From NCBI RefSeq assembly GCF_023634845.1, contig NZ_JAMLJL010000003.1:248001-312000 (forward strand): a stretch of 64,000 nt of DNA, read 5' to 3'. Position 1 is the first letter of the stretch. Each line of letters starts with the position of its first letter. Below are positions 1-8,928 of the stretch, one piece after another. This DNA is from Flavobacterium amniphilum (lineage in GTDB: Bacteria > Bacteroidota > Bacteroidia > Flavobacteriales > Flavobacteriaceae). A program made the translations under genes and the position numbers. Under the pieces are notes generated by a model. It saw only the letters and a program-made list of their open reading frames with translations, did not search any database and was not told the DNA's origin.

Positions 1-845
1 AAATTTGTCACCTGATCAGCAGATAAAGCTGTGCTTGCCGAATTTGAAATACTGGTCACAACACCTTTGAATTCTTTCTTTAAATAAGCATCTACTTCAA
101 CTTTAGCCTCATCACCAATTTCAACTTTTACAATATCATTTTCGTTTACATCAACTTCAACTTCCATATTGTTTAAGTTGGCAACACGCATCATTTCGGT
201 ACCTGTCATTTGTTGTGTTCCCAAAACTCTTTCACCCAGTTCAACATCCAATCTGGAAATTGTACCGTCGACCGGTGCATAAATTGATGTTTTCCCTAAG
301 TTTTCTTTTGACTCATTTACTGTCGCCGAAGCACTCTGTACATTATAATATGCCGCCTCTTTAGCTGCCTGCGCACCTTCATAAGCTGCAACAGCCTTCT
401 CCCACTCTGAGCGCGATACAATTCCTTTTTCGAACAACTTTTTATTACGCTCGTAACTCGCTTTAGCTTCTTTGAATTGCGCATCAGCCTGACTTAATCC
501 TGCTTTTGTATTAGAAAGCCCAGATACGGAACGATTTAATCCAGACACATACAATTCCGGATTAACGCGAACCAACAAGTCTCCTTTTTTCACAATTTGC
601 CCTTCTTTTACGGGCAAAGCAATAATTTCACCTGACACTTCAGAAGAAATCTTCACCTCTATCTCAGGTTGGATTTTTCCGGTAGCCGATACAGTTTCAA
701 TTACTGTACGCTGTTCCACTTTAGCGATTTCGACTTCGGTTCCTTCTTTATTCTCTCCCAAAGCACCGCTTTTCTTTAAAGTGATACCTCCGACAATAAG
801 TAAAGCCACACCACCGAATAAAAGATATTTAGTTTTGTTAGTCAT
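1..845 (-). CDS. RND efflux system periplasmic adaptor (HlyD/MFP family), partial
   Basis: Membrane-fusion protein that would bridge an inner-membrane pump and an outer-membrane TolC-like channel. The ATG lies at 843-845 and 281 codons are visible before the window edge, so the C-terminus is missing. A membrane anchor occupies about residues 6-22, followed by a lipoyl-like half (VKEGQIVKKGDLLVRV), a helical hairpin of alternating charge rich in Ala and Lys (about residues 95-175), the second lipoyl half (IYAPVDGTISRLDVELGERV) and the start of a beta-barrel domain. The TolC-like gene ends one base upstream, so the two are almost certainly co-transcribed; the pump gene should lie beyond the window. 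Substrate cannot be told from the sequence. Confidence 0.9.
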   Translation of the reverse strand, partial: MTNKTKYLLFGGVALLIVGGITLKKSGALGENKEGTEVEIAKVEQRTVIETVSATGKIQPEIEVKISSEVSGEIIALPVKEGQIVKKGDLLVRVNPELYVSGLNRSVSGLSNTKAGLSQADAQFKEAKASYERNKKLFEKGIVSRSEWEKAVAAYEGAQAAKEAAYYNVQSASATVNESKENLGKTSIYAPVDGTISRLDVELGERVLGTQQMTGTEMMRVANLNNMEVEVDVNENDIVKVEIGDEAKVEVDAYLKKEFKGVVTSISNSASTALSADQVTN

Positions 846-846
846 A

Positions 847-2199
847 CTATTTATTTTTAATGATCGGAATTCCGAAATAGAATTCTAATATCTTAGTTCT
901 GAAAATATAATCGTATTTTGTTCTCAGCACCTCTGATTGTGCATTCACATATAAGGTTTGTGCCTGATTGAAATCAAAAATATTCATCAATCCCACCTCA
1001 TAACGCTCCTTAGCGTAATTCATTGAATTCTCACGTGCTTCCAATGTTGTCACCGCTGCTTCATAGGATTTTTGCGCCCCTTTGGTATCCGTGTAAGCCG
1101 TATAAACTGTTCTCTCCAGATCCAACTCAGACTGTTCCAATGCAATTTTAGATCGTTCTAAAGCAATTTTAGATCTGGAAACATTGTTACGTGTTGAGAA
1201 CCCATTTAAAATAGGAATACTCAATTGCAGAGCAACTGTTTGTCCTTTGTTGTCTCCAACCTGATTTGAAAAAGAAGGAATCAAATTTGAATCAATGAGT
1301 GTATTTCTATGCAAAACACTGGTCCCAATACTATACGAACCTGTCAAAGTGGGTTGATATGACCCTTTTGCAATTTGAATATCTTTTTCAGCAATCTTCA
1401 GGTTTGTTTCGGCCAATTTCAATTCAGTTCTGGTTTCCTTAGCTTTACTGAATATTGCTTTCGGATCTTCTAACAACACTTTACTCAAGGCAGCTTCAAC
1501 ATTTTCTTCCACTACATCAAAATCCTGAAAATTCTCTAACTGAAGTAATTGAGCCAAACTCAATTTAGAAATCAACAAAGCGTTTTCAGCCGCTATCAAC
1601 CGTTGGTTATCTGTTGCAACAGTAGCATTAACATCCATTAAATCACCTTTGGGTATAACTCCTGCATCTACTAATTCTTTAGTACGTTCCATTTGTTTGG
1701 TATCATACTGCAATTGTTGCTGTTGTACCTTCAAATTCTCTTTATTGAAAAGGATTTGCAGATATGCATTCACAACATTCAATGAAATATCTTCTTGCAT
1801 TTTAGTCAACTGATATTGGGAAGCTATAATTGACATTTTAGCCTTTCTCATCTGATTCAAGTTTCGCATCCCTTTATAAATATCAACCGATGCACTTAAC
1901 CCTGCAGAAGAAGATTCGGTTGTCTGGTTTGTTTTTACACCTGAAAGAGGGTCATTACTCAGACCCATATTCCATGAATGTGAAACCTGCCCGTTGATGG
2001 CCGGCAAAAAATTCCCAAATGCATCTTTCTTACCTATCTCAGAGGTTTGTTTATCCAATTCTGACTGCTTAATCGAAATATTATGCTGAATGGCGTGATT
2101 AACACATTCTTCCAATGTCCATTTTTTGGATTGTCCAAAACCGATGACCGAAGTGAATAAGAATGTTAAGGCAATTATATTCTTTGGCTTTTTTATCAT
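847..2199 (-). CDS. TolC family outer membrane efflux protein
   Basis: Outer-membrane channel protein of a tripartite efflux system. The 450-residue length is normal for the family. A signal peptide ends near residue 22 (FTSVIGFGQ), and the mature protein shows the two repeated outer-membrane-factor halves of long helices, for example QYDTKQMERTKELVDAGVI near residue 165 and YAKERYEVGLMNIFDFNQAQ near residue 405, the usual C-terminal channel signature. It is first in a minus-strand operon with the adaptor, one base apart. A -7 match TAAATTTG lies at 2237-2230, about 30 bases before the ATG. Substrate is unknown. Confidence 0.93.
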   Translation of the reverse strand: MIKKPKNIIALTFLFTSVIGFGQSKKWTLEECVNHAIQHNISIKQSELDKQTSEIGKKDAFGNFLPAINGQVSHSWNMGLSNDPLSGVKTNQTTESSSAGLSASVDIYKGMRNLNQMRKAKMSIIASQYQLTKMQEDISLNVVNAYLQILFNKENLKVQQQQLQYDTKQMERTKELVDAGVIPKGDLMDVNATVATDNQRLIAAENALLISKLSLAQLLQLENFQDFDVVEENVEAALSKVLLEDPKAIFSKAKETRTELKLAETNLKIAEKDIQIAKGSYQPTLTGSYSIGTSVLHRNTLIDSNLIPSFSNQVGDNKGQTVALQLSIPILNGFSTRNNVSRSKIALERSKIALEQSELDLERTVYTAYTDTKGAQKSYEAAVTTLEARENSMNYAKERYEVGLMNIFDFNQAQTLYVNAQSEVLRTKYDYIFRTKILEFYFGIPIIKNK

Positions 2200-2229
2200 T
2201 TTTTATTGAAAGTTTGATGACAACTCTTA

Positions 2230-2237
2230 CAAATTTA
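2230..2237 (-). promoter_or_regulatory. candidate -7 promoter box of the tolC-like/adaptor operon
   Basis: TAAATTTG on the minus strand fits the Bacteroidetes TAnnTTTG consensus. No TTG was found at the usual -33 distance, so support is the single box and its position before the ATG. Confidence 0.45.
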
Positions 2238-2309
2238 TCTTATAATCCATAAGACTATCACATTATCATTTTGTTACAATTTCATCCGAATATTTTTTCA
2301 AAATAATTA

Positions 2310-2317
2310 TACATTTG
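2310..2317 (+). promoter_or_regulatory. candidate -7 promoter box of the DUF4403 gene
   Basis: TACATTTG fits TAnnTTTG and would give a leader of roughly a dozen bases before the ATG at 2335. No clear -33 element is seen. Confidence 0.45.
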
Positions 2318-2334
2318 CTGACCAACTCGCAATT

Positions 2335-3729
2335 ATGAAAAGAATTTTAATCGCTATAAGCTTCATTATAATGGGATTATTTAACACAAGCTGTTCAACG
2401 ACCCAAAAAATAGAACTCATGAAACCCGAACCTGATGACGCACCGCCCATCAAATATCCGGTTACTTCGTCCTATGTGAGCTTTCCGATTAACCTGACAG
2501 TTAAAGACATTGAAAAGCAAACCAACAAAGCCCTGAACGGATTGATATACAATGACACCATTCTTGATGATGACGATACCGAAGTAAAAATCTGGAAGAA
2601 TGCTCCTATTTTAATTTCACAGGAAGGCGAACGCCTCAAAACCATAGTTCCCTTGAAAATTTGGGCAAAAGTCAAATACGGTACATCGGCATTAGGTCTA
2701 AATTTATACGATGTCAGGGAGTTTAATTTAAACGGAACCGTTACCTTGCTCAGTGATATCAAAATGACTAATTGGAAGGTCACTACACAAACCGAACTAC
2801 AGGACATTCAATGGAATGAAAGTCCGACGGTAAGTATTGCCGGAAGAGAAATGAAAATCACCTATCTTATCAATCCCACCATCAGGATTTTCAGGTCAAA
2901 AATCGAGCGGATGATCGACGAATCGATGGGCAAAACACTCGATTTCAAATCCAATATTCTTGAGATGATGCAAAAAGTAGCCGAACCCGTCGAGATGAGT
3001 TCAACTTACCACACCTGGCTGAAAGTAACCCCTCAGGAACTTTATGCCACTGAAGCCAAACTCGAAAAGAATGCCGTAAATATGAATGTTGGACTGAAAT
3101 GCCTGATGGAATCATTCATTGGCCAAAAACCCAAACCTGCCTATGACAAGAGTAAAATGACTTTGAAGCCAATTGCTAATTTACCGGACAGGGTCGTAGC
3201 CAATATTACTGCGGTTTCCACTTACCAGGAAGCATCACGCATCATGAATGAAAATTTCAAAGGAAAGGTCTTTTCTTCCGGGAAAAGGAAAATAACCGTG
3301 CAAAACGTTGAAATCTGGCACAAAAGATCTAAAATGATAATCGCCTTGGATATGACCGGAAGTATCAACGGAAGAATTTATCTTGCCGGTTTTCCACAAT
3401 ACAACCCAGACACCAAAGAACTGTATTTTGACGATTTGGATTACGCACTTGAAACCAAAAGCAAATTAATGAAATCGGCCAACTGGCTTTTTCAAAGTAT
3501 GATTTTATTAAAACTAAAAGAAAGCTGCCGCTATTCAATTCAACCCAATTTAGAAGAAGGAAAGAAAAACATGCTGAAATATCTGAACAACTATTCTCCG
3601 ATGCCCGGTGTATTTGTGAATGGCAAAATGAATGATATTGTTTTTGAAAAAGTACAACTAACCAATACTTCAATTGTTGCCTTTCTGAACATCACAGGAA
3701 GTATAAAAGTTAATATTAACGGAATGTAA
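2335..3729 (+). CDS. DUF4403 family lipoprotein
   Basis: A 464-residue envelope protein of the DUF4403 family, whose members are predicted lipid-binding-like exported proteins without a settled role. The N-terminus is a lipoprotein-type signal (MKRILIAISFIIMGLFNTSC) with Cys20 as the likely lipidated residue, although the -3 position is not the usual Leu. The rest is beta-rich and contains family-like stretches such as YVSFPINLTVKDIEKQTNKA near residue 47 and LIPxVNG-type repeats near the end. It runs convergently into the oxidase cluster with no spacer: its stop codon abuts the stop of the next gene on the other strand and no terminator hairpin lies between them. Confidence 0.75.
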   Translation: MKRILIAISFIIMGLFNTSCSTTQKIELMKPEPDDAPPIKYPVTSSYVSFPINLTVKDIEKQTNKALNGLIYNDTILDDDDTEVKIWKNAPILISQEGERLKTIVPLKIWAKVKYGTSALGLNLYDVREFNLNGTVTLLSDIKMTNWKVTTQTELQDIQWNESPTVSIAGREMKITYLINPTIRIFRSKIERMIDESMGKTLDFKSNILEMMQKVAEPVEMSSTYHTWLKVTPQELYATEAKLEKNAVNMNVGLKCLMESFIGQKPKPAYDKSKMTLKPIANLPDRVVANITAVSTYQEASRIMNENFKGKVFSSGKRKITVQNVEIWHKRSKMIIALDMTGSINGRIYLAGFPQYNPDTKELYFDDLDYALETKSKLMKSANWLFQSMILLKLKESCRYSIQPNLEEGKKNMLKYLNNYSPMPGVFVNGKMNDIVFEKVQLTNTSIVAFLNITGSIKVNINGM

Positions 3730-3957
3730 TCAGGCTTTTTTATTCCTGTACATTCTGTAAATCACATAACCTAAAACAGCAACAATGATGTAAGGAATCG
3801 CCATCAGATAAACAATTCCATCATTAACCGCTTCTCCCTGTCCAGTGTCACCAGAGCTTTCCAATGAAGCCCTGCACATGGCGCATTGTGCATTCGAAGC
3901 TGAAAAAATCAGGAAAACAACAATTGTAAAAACAATATTTTTAGCTTTAGTGGGCAT
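3730..3957 (-). CDS. small membrane protein at the end of the cytochrome oxidase cluster
   Basis: Unrecognised 75-residue protein. A signal peptide or first membrane helix covers residues 7-23, followed by a short loop with Cys24 and Cys27 in the context NAQCAMCRAS, and a second helix at about residues 50-68 ending in a basic tail (YRMYRNKKA). It overlaps the start of the DUF420 gene by 11 bases, so it belongs to the same transcript. The C-x2-C pair on the periplasmic side could bind metal or be redox active, which would suit copper handling or oxidase assembly, but that is inference from position only. Confidence 0.65.
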   Translation of the reverse strand: MPTKAKNIVFTIVVFLIFSASNAQCAMCRASLESSGDTGQGEAVNDGIVYLMAIPYIIVAVLGYVIYRMYRNKKA

Positions 3958-4486
3958 AATATGGCGAAATCATTAAGTATACTATAACTCCTGTAACCGC
4001 AACGTACAACCAAATCGGGAAGGTAATTTTAGCTAATTTTTTGTGCTTATCAAAACGCTGAGCCAAAGCCCGTACATACGTCACCAAAACCATTGGAATA
4101 ATAACAATTGACAAGGTGATATGTGTAATCAAAATAAAGAAATAAACAGCCTTTAAGATTCCTTCTCCACCATATTTTGTAGCTTCAGCAGTCATGTGAT
4201 ACGCAACATACATCCCAAGGAACGCTACCGACAATCCAATCGCCACCTTCATAAGTCTTTCATGCAGTTTTCTGTTCCCACCTTTGATTGCCATAACTGC
4301 CCAAACCAGCACAACAGCTGTAATTCCGTTGATAGTTGCGTAAATCGGAGGCAAAAATGATAATGGTTTCACATCAAAACCAAAATCCTTCAGCTTCACT
4401 TTAAATAAAAGCGCTACCACTAAAGGTATGGCAATTGACAATATAGTAATCCAAACGTTGTATTTTTTTTCTGTATTGTTTTCCAT
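3947..4486 (-). CDS. DUF420 family membrane protein, probable oxidase assembly factor
   Basis: A 179-residue integral membrane protein with about five hydrophobic helices and the DUF420 pattern of conserved histidines within helices (YVAYHMTAEA, FILITHITLS, LAQRFDKHKK). In Firmicutes the DUF420 protein CtaM/YozB is needed to mature heme A oxidases, which fits the setting here next to SCO and heme O synthase. The ATG at 4486 overlaps the SCO stop codon by one base, indicating translational coupling. The specific assembly role is inferred from family and neighbours. Confidence 0.82.
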   Translation of the reverse strand: MENNTEKKYNVWITILSIAIPLVVALLFKVKLKDFGFDVKPLSFLPPIYATINGITAVVLVWAVMAIKGGNRKLHERLMKVAIGLSVAFLGMYVAYHMTAEATKYGGEGILKAVYFFILITHITLSIVIIPMVLVTYVRALAQRFDKHKKLAKITFPIWLYVAVTGVIVYLMISPYYAH

Positions 4487-5169
4487 TATTCTGCTAATAA
4501 TTTTGAAATATCTTGTTTAATTTGTTTAATTCCTTCTTCCTGTAATCCGTCATAGTATACAATAGGGTTTCCAAAATTATCCTTACGACATCGTATATTC
4601 CCTTCTTTGTCGATTAAAGCAAAAAGTCCCGAATGCTCGAATCCTCCAGCTACTTTTTTATTTTGGCCAACATACATATTGAATCCTTTTTGGGCAATTT
4701 CGTATATCTTTTTCTGGTCACCTGTCAGAAAATTCCAGTTCATTCCGACTGCACCAATATCTTCAGCATGCTTTTTTAAAGCTTCAGGCGTATCAGTTTC
4801 AGGATTAATGGTAATTGATGCTATCCCGAAATTAGCATTGGAAGCAAAACTTTCCTGAACGAACTTCATGTTCTTGTTCATAATTGGACAAATCGTAGGG
4901 CAAGTTGAAAAGAAAAATTCCAACACATACACTTTACCTTTATAAGATTCATTGGTAATTGTTTGACCTTTTTGATTGGTCAAACTGAATTGCGGAGCTT
5001 TCCCTATTGTATGTAAATCACTTTTAACCGAACCGTCAGCTTCGATCCTATTCAAACGATCACCTTTTACTACATCATTATTTTTGATTCTGGATACAAT
5101 TTTCGGAATGAAAATGATTCCGAAAACCAAAATCACCAATGACAATCCTATGTATGATTTATTTTTCAT
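4486..5169 (-). CDS. SCO family protein, copper chaperone for cytochrome oxidase
   Basis: SCO1/SenC-type thioredoxin-fold protein that delivers copper to the CuA site of cytochrome oxidase from the periplasmic side of the membrane. It has 227 residues with one N-terminal anchor at about 6-24. The copper ligands are all present: Cys90 and Cys94 in FSTCPTICPIM and His179 in GGFEHSGLF. It lies between the 224-residue membrane protein (2-base spacer) and DUF420 (1-base overlap). Confidence 0.93.
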   Translation of the reverse strand: MKNKSYIGLSLVILVFGIIFIPKIVSRIKNNDVVKGDRLNRIEADGSVKSDLHTIGKAPQFSLTNQKGQTITNESYKGKVYVLEFFFSTCPTICPIMNKNMKFVQESFASNANFGIASITINPETDTPEALKKHAEDIGAVGMNWNFLTGDQKKIYEIAQKGFNMYVGQNKKVAGGFEHSGLFALIDKEGNIRCRKDNFGNPIVYYDGLQEEGIKQIKQDISKLLAE

Positions 5170-5171
5170 GT

Positions 5172-5846
5172 TTATTTCTTTTCGTGTAAACGGAAATCCT
5201 CTTTTGTTTTGTTTCTCTTTAGAGCCAATCTGTATTCGCGCAGCAATATTTTGACATCATCCGTCATCTCATTATGTAAATCAGCAGCCGACGTGGTATT
5301 ATAGCCTTCGCGGTATTCTTCTTTTCCTGCTTTATTCTTTCCTTTTCTTCCTCTATGGTTTTTATCCTTATCTAGGATAATCACTTGGGACGTACTTAGA
5401 TCAGCATCAAGTTTTTCTTCCAAACCAAAAGAATCATAATATGTCTCTATTTCAGCCGGTTTTGCAAATACAATTCGGTAACTGGTCATATTTTCGGTAA
5501 ATCCGGCCAATTTTTCCATTAGCTCCTTAACCTTGGCTTCACTTCCTTCTTTAGCAACTAAAACCACCTGAAAATCTTTAAAACCAACATACTTATCATA
5601 TATCTTCTGATTCAGATTGAATACATTCCCCTGATGTTTCTTAATATCGCTTCCGATAAATCCTAAAACCGTAATCTTATTTTTTAATTGCACTGGCTTT
5701 CCGTCAAGGCTTTTCCATTGTGGCAATTCAAGATTGTTTTTAGATATGGTAGGCAAAAAAAGTTGGTTGTGGGTTGCCGAAGCAAATATTAAATAGATTA
5801 CTATTGGTAATGCTAATAACGTAAGTAAGATAATTTTTTTCTGCAT
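5172..5846 (-). CDS. membrane-anchored oxidase-cluster protein, thioredoxin-fold-like
   Basis: A 224-residue protein starting at the ATG at 5844-5846 (MQKKIILLTLLALPIV). The open frame extends further upstream but would cross the terminator hairpin at 5882-5903 and the end of the subunit IV gene, so the longer start is rejected. One N-terminal membrane helix is followed by an extracytoplasmic domain with WKSLDGKPVQLKNKITVLGF, which resembles the entry strands of SCO/thioredoxin folds but carries no Cys pair. The C-terminus is highly charged. It is found in the SCO-DUF420 segment and probably acts with them; a direct function is not known to me. Confidence 0.7.
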   Translation of the reverse strand: MQKKIILLTLLALPIVIYLIFASATHNQLFLPTISKNNLELPQWKSLDGKPVQLKNKITVLGFIGSDIKKHQGNVFNLNQKIYDKYVGFKDFQVVLVAKEGSEAKVKELMEKLAGFTENMTSYRIVFAKPAEIETYYDSFGLEEKLDADLSTSQVIILDKDKNHRGRKGKNKAGKEEYREGYNTTSAADLHNEMTDDVKILLREYRLALKRNKTKEDFRLHEKK

Positions 5847-5881
5847 CAGAAAAGAAAGTTTTTGAGAGTACAAAAATAAAA

Positions 5882-5903
5882 AAATCCCGACGAATCGGGA
5901 TTT
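5882..5903 (-). terminator. intrinsic terminator after the cytochrome oxidase subunit IV gene
   Basis: Nine-base perfect stem (AAATCCCGA with TCGGGATTT) around a UUCG loop, followed on the minus strand by a T-rich run. It separates the subunit genes from the SCO/DUF420 part. A TATTTTTG box at 5878-5871 just after it could restart transcription. Confidence 0.8.
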
Positions 5904-5922
5904 AATTTGAATTAATATGTTG

Positions 5923-6273
5923 TTAAAAATTCCACTTAATTGTTGAATTTTTAAAAATCTCATAAATGTAGTCAGCTTCAACCAATAAAATAAAAACCAA
6001 ATAGATAATCAAAAATACCAGCGGCCCCACAATTGACCAGCGAAGTGTTGCCACTTCACCTTCAAGGTGCATGAAAGCCCACATAATTCCGTAAGCTTTT
6101 GCAACAGTCAGGATGATGAAGATCCAGTTAAGTAAATTCATTCCCAATAAATTTGTAAAGTGTAAGCTGTGTGGTTTATAAATACCCAAAGCTACTTCAA
6201 CTATAGTGATAAGTGATAAAATTCCGAAAACTTTCCAGATTCTACCAACGTTTGATTCGTGTGCGTGTCCCAT
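5923..6273 (-). CDS. cytochrome c oxidase subunit IV family protein
   Basis: A 116-residue protein with three membrane helices, in the size and pattern of the bacterial subunit IV family of heme-copper oxidases. The N-terminus (MGHAHESNVGRIWKVFGIL) carries two His residues before the first helix, and the YGIMWAFMHLEGE stretch between helices two and three is typical. It follows subunit III by 19 bases and is the last gene before the terminator at 5882-5903. Confidence 0.85.
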   Translation of the reverse strand: MGHAHESNVGRIWKVFGILSLITIVEVALGIYKPHSLHFTNLLGMNLLNWIFIILTVAKAYGIMWAFMHLEGEVATLRWSIVGPLVFLIIYLVFILLVEADYIYEIFKNSTIKWNF

Positions 6274-6292
6274 AATACTTTTAACTTTTAAA

Positions 6293-7285
6293 TTACACTA
6301 AATAGAAGAATGTAAATACGAATACCCACACTAAATCTACAAAGTGCCAGTATAAACCAACTTTTTCTACCATTTCGTAGCTTCCTCTTCTTTCATAAGT
6401 TCCCAATAACACATTCAAGAAAATGATAATATTGATTACAACTCCTGAAAATACGTGGAAACCGTGGAAACCTGTAATAAAGAAGAAGAAATCAGCAAAC
6501 AATCTGTTTCCGTATTCATTACGCTTTAAGTTAGCTCCCTCAACTACATATTTAGCGCTTTCCACTAATTTTAAAGACTCTTCACGGGATAAAACAATTT
6601 TATGTTTTTCAGCGTTAACTTTTTCAGAACGAACTAAAATTTCCTCGTGTGATTTAAAACCTTCAACTACTTGATTTACAGAAACAGACGGCAAAGTAGG
6701 CTCATCAGTGAACCATAATCCTTTACTACGTGTATCCTGTACTCTTTCTTCAGGTGTAGTTGAAGCAAATTCAGATAAACTCACCCTTGCATAACCTGAA
6801 GGCTGTGTCTTATCAACTTTCACAAACTGCAACAATGAACCTCCGTGTGTTTCAACAGCACCATGCTCACCCTTGATAAAGTTTTTCCACTCCCATGCCT
6901 GTGAACCAACGAAGATTAAACCTCCGATAATCGTTAAAAACATGTACAAAGTAACTTTTTTCTTATTCATCTGGTGTCCTGCATCCACAGCCAATACCAT
7001 GGTTACAGACGAGAAAATAAGGATAAAAGTCATTAACGCAACATAATACATTGGTGCAGGATAACCATGCATAAACGGGAAGTGCGTGAAAACTTCATCG
7101 GCCAGCGGCCAAGTTTCAATAAATTTAAATCTTGAGAAACCATAAGCAGCAAGAAATCCAGAGAAAGTCAAAGCATCTGAAACGATGAAAAACCACATCA
7201 TCATTTTACCGTAGCTAACTCCCATTGGTTCGTTTCCTCCGCCCCAAACTTTACCTTCAGTACTTGTAGTAACTGTCGTTGCCAT
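6293..7285 (-). CDS. cytochrome c oxidase subunit III, long form with internal insertion
   Basis: Heme-copper oxidase subunit III of 330 residues, longer than the usual 200-270. N-terminal helices (about residues 28-125) and C-terminal helices (about 260-330, including FFFFITGFHGFHVFSGV and the closing HFVDLVWVFVFTFFYLV) are classic. Between them a hydrophilic insert of roughly 125 residues is charged and predicted to lie outside the membrane. The shorter subunit III gene is immediately upstream, 43 bases away. Such pairs are common in Flavobacteria; both probably serve the same aa3-type enzyme, whose subunits I and II are outside the window. Confidence 0.9.
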   Translation of the reverse strand: MATTVTTSTEGKVWGGGNEPMGVSYGKMMMWFFIVSDALTFSGFLAAYGFSRFKFIETWPLADEVFTHFPFMHGYPAPMYYVALMTFILIFSSVTMVLAVDAGHQMNKKKVTLYMFLTIIGGLIFVGSQAWEWKNFIKGEHGAVETHGGSLLQFVKVDKTQPSGYARVSLSEFASTTPEERVQDTRSKGLWFTDEPTLPSVSVNQVVEGFKSHEEILVRSEKVNAEKHKIVLSREESLKLVESAKYVVEGANLKRNEYGNRLFADFFFFITGFHGFHVFSGVVINIIIFLNVLLGTYERRGSYEMVEKVGLYWHFVDLVWVFVFTFFYLV

Positions 7286-7328
7286 AGAAATAATTTTAAA
7301 AAGTTGTCAAATTTACGTTTTTTTCTTT

Positions 7329-7907
7329 TTACACGAAATATAAAAACAAAAACAATAATATCCACAAAATATCGAGAAAATGCCAAAAAATCGCACCAAG
7401 CTCTATACCAAGGGTTTGCGAAGCGTTATATTTTTGTTTATAATGATTATAAATTATGATTAAAAGTGAAATTATACCTGCAAACAAATGAACCATATGC
7501 AAAACAGTCAATATATACAGAAAAGTAGCTGTAATTGAACTCTCACTACCGGTAAAGAAAAACCTTTGCGCCACTAATTCATCAAAGCCTTGGAATTGAA
7601 AGAAAATAAAAATCACACCCAATACCAAAGTAGTCAGCAATAACAAAGTCGTTCTTTCACGGTTTCCGTTTTTCATTGAACGGACAGCAAACTGAATCGC
7701 AAAGCTACTGATAAAAATAACGATGGTACTAATTGTAAATGCCGGCGGCAAATGCATTTCATGATTCCAGTCTTTTCTTGAAGAACTCACCAAATAAGCG
7801 CTAGTCAAACCGGCAAACATCATAAACATACTTACAATCGCAAAATACAAAAGTAATTTAGCCGATCTTTCTTTTTTTATTTTCTCTTCCTCAATTATCA
7901 TTTCCAT
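7329..7907 (-). CDS. cytochrome c oxidase subunit III, short form
   Basis: A 192-residue heme-copper oxidase subunit III with five predicted membrane helices. The family signature is clear near the C-terminus: LHMVHLFAGIISL and FWHFLDILWILLFLFLYFV. The N-terminus is a charged stretch (MEMIIEEEKIKKERSAK) before the first helix; a second ATG two codons downstream is also possible. It starts two bases after the heme O synthase stop and precedes the long subunit III, so all three are one transcript. Confidence 0.9.
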   Translation of the reverse strand: MEMIIEEEKIKKERSAKLLLYFAIVSMFMMFAGLTSAYLVSSSRKDWNHEMHLPPAFTISTIVIFISSFAIQFAVRSMKNGNRERTTLLLLTTLVLGVIFIFFQFQGFDELVAQRFFFTGSESSITATFLYILTVLHMVHLFAGIISLLIIIYNHYKQKYNASQTLGIELGAIFWHFLDILWILLFLFLYFV

Positions 7908-7909
7908 AA

Positions 7910-8812
7910 TTATCTCAAAAATTTATCTAAAATATACACCAACTGAAGCAATGAAATATACGAAACACTCACTAACATCAGACTTTTAGCTGCTTTATCA
8001 GTTTGAAGTTTATACAAACGCATGGCATAATACAACATCCACAATCCCATCAACAACACAACAACCGTTGAAACTGTTGTCAGATATAATTGACCCGTAT
8101 ATCCAAAAGTTGGCAAAACAGAAGCCACAACCAACCATAAAGTATACAATATCACCTGCATGGCAGTAGCTTTGTCACGATTACCGGTCGGCAACATAAA
8201 AAACCCACCTTTTTTATAATCGTCATATAAAAACCAACCAATTGCCCAAAAATGTGGAAATTGCCAGAAAAACTGAATCAAAAACAATGTACCCGCCTCA
8301 ATTCCGAATTCTCCCGTAGCTGCAACCCATCCCAACATAAAAGGAATGGCCCCAGGAAATGCTCCCACGAAAACAGCTAATGGCGTCTTAGTTTTTAAAG
8401 GCGTATACACGCTTGTATATAAAAAGATGGAAATCGCACCAAACATAGCCGACTTCTCATTAATATTGTAAAGAATTACGATACCCGCAAGCGTCAAAAC
8501 AGTCGCAATAATAAAAGCTGTTTTAGAAGACATTCTTCCGGAAGGGATGGGACGATTTTTAGTCCGGTCCATCAACGAATCAAGGTCTTTTTCAATAATC
8601 TGATTGTAAGCATTCGAAGCTCCCACCATGCAGTAACCTCCCAATGCCAACATGATCAATATCTTTATTTCATGGAAACCAAATTGATCAACACCTAACA
8701 AATAGCCCGCAATAGATGAAAAGACAACACTAATGGCAAGTCCTGCTTTGGTAATTTCTTTGAAATCAACAAATACAGATTTTAGAGTAAATGACTGTTG
8801 TGAAGTGCTCAA
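7910..8812 (-). CDS. ctaB: protoheme IX farnesyltransferase (heme O synthase)
   Basis: Converts heme B to heme O with farnesyl diphosphate, the first step to heme A for the terminal oxidase. It is a 300-residue UbiA-type prenyltransferase with about nine helices and the prenyl-diphosphate motif near residues 70-89 (NQIIEKDLDSLMDRTKNRP). A second Asp-rich motif lies near WFLYDDYKKGG. The start is a TTG at 8810-8812; no in-frame ATG fits the N-terminus, and a well-formed promoter lies just upstream. It heads the oxidase cluster. Confidence 0.92.
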   Translation of the reverse strand: MSTSQQSFTLKSVFVDFKEITKAGLAISVVFSSIAGYLLGVDQFGFHEIKILIMLALGGYCMVGASNAYNQIIEKDLDSLMDRTKNRPIPSGRMSSKTAFIIATVLTLAGIVILYNINEKSAMFGAISIFLYTSVYTPLKTKTPLAVFVGAFPGAIPFMLGWVAATGEFGIEAGTLFLIQFFWQFPHFWAIGWFLYDDYKKGGFFMLPTGNRDKATAMQVILYTLWLVVASVLPTFGYTGQLYLTTVSTVVVLLMGLWMLYYAMRLYKLQTDKAAKSLMLVSVSYISLLQLVYILDKFLR

Positions 8813-8835
8813 GGCAATTGTTTTAAAAATCGGTG

Positions 8836-8868
8836 CAAAGATAGGAAGAAGCGATGTTAAAAATCAAA
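8836..8868 (-). promoter_or_regulatory. promoter of the cytochrome oxidase (ctaB) cluster
   Basis: Minus-strand TTTG at 8868-8865 and TATCTTTG at 8843-8836, separated by 21 bases, match the Bacteroidetes primary sigma pattern (TTG near -33, TAnnTTTG near -7). The predicted transcript start falls about 18 bases before the TTG start codon of ctaB and supports that start. Confidence 0.7.
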
Positions 8869-8928
8869 TTTAGACGCTATTAATTAAAAAAGGATTATCA
8901 TTAATTATCACCAGCCATTGATTTCGGC

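Noticed and set aside
5847..5981. 45-codon N-terminal extension of the oxidase-cluster membrane protein
   Set aside because: It would cross a terminator hairpin and overlap the subunit IV gene; the ATG at 5846 begins a proper signal anchor.
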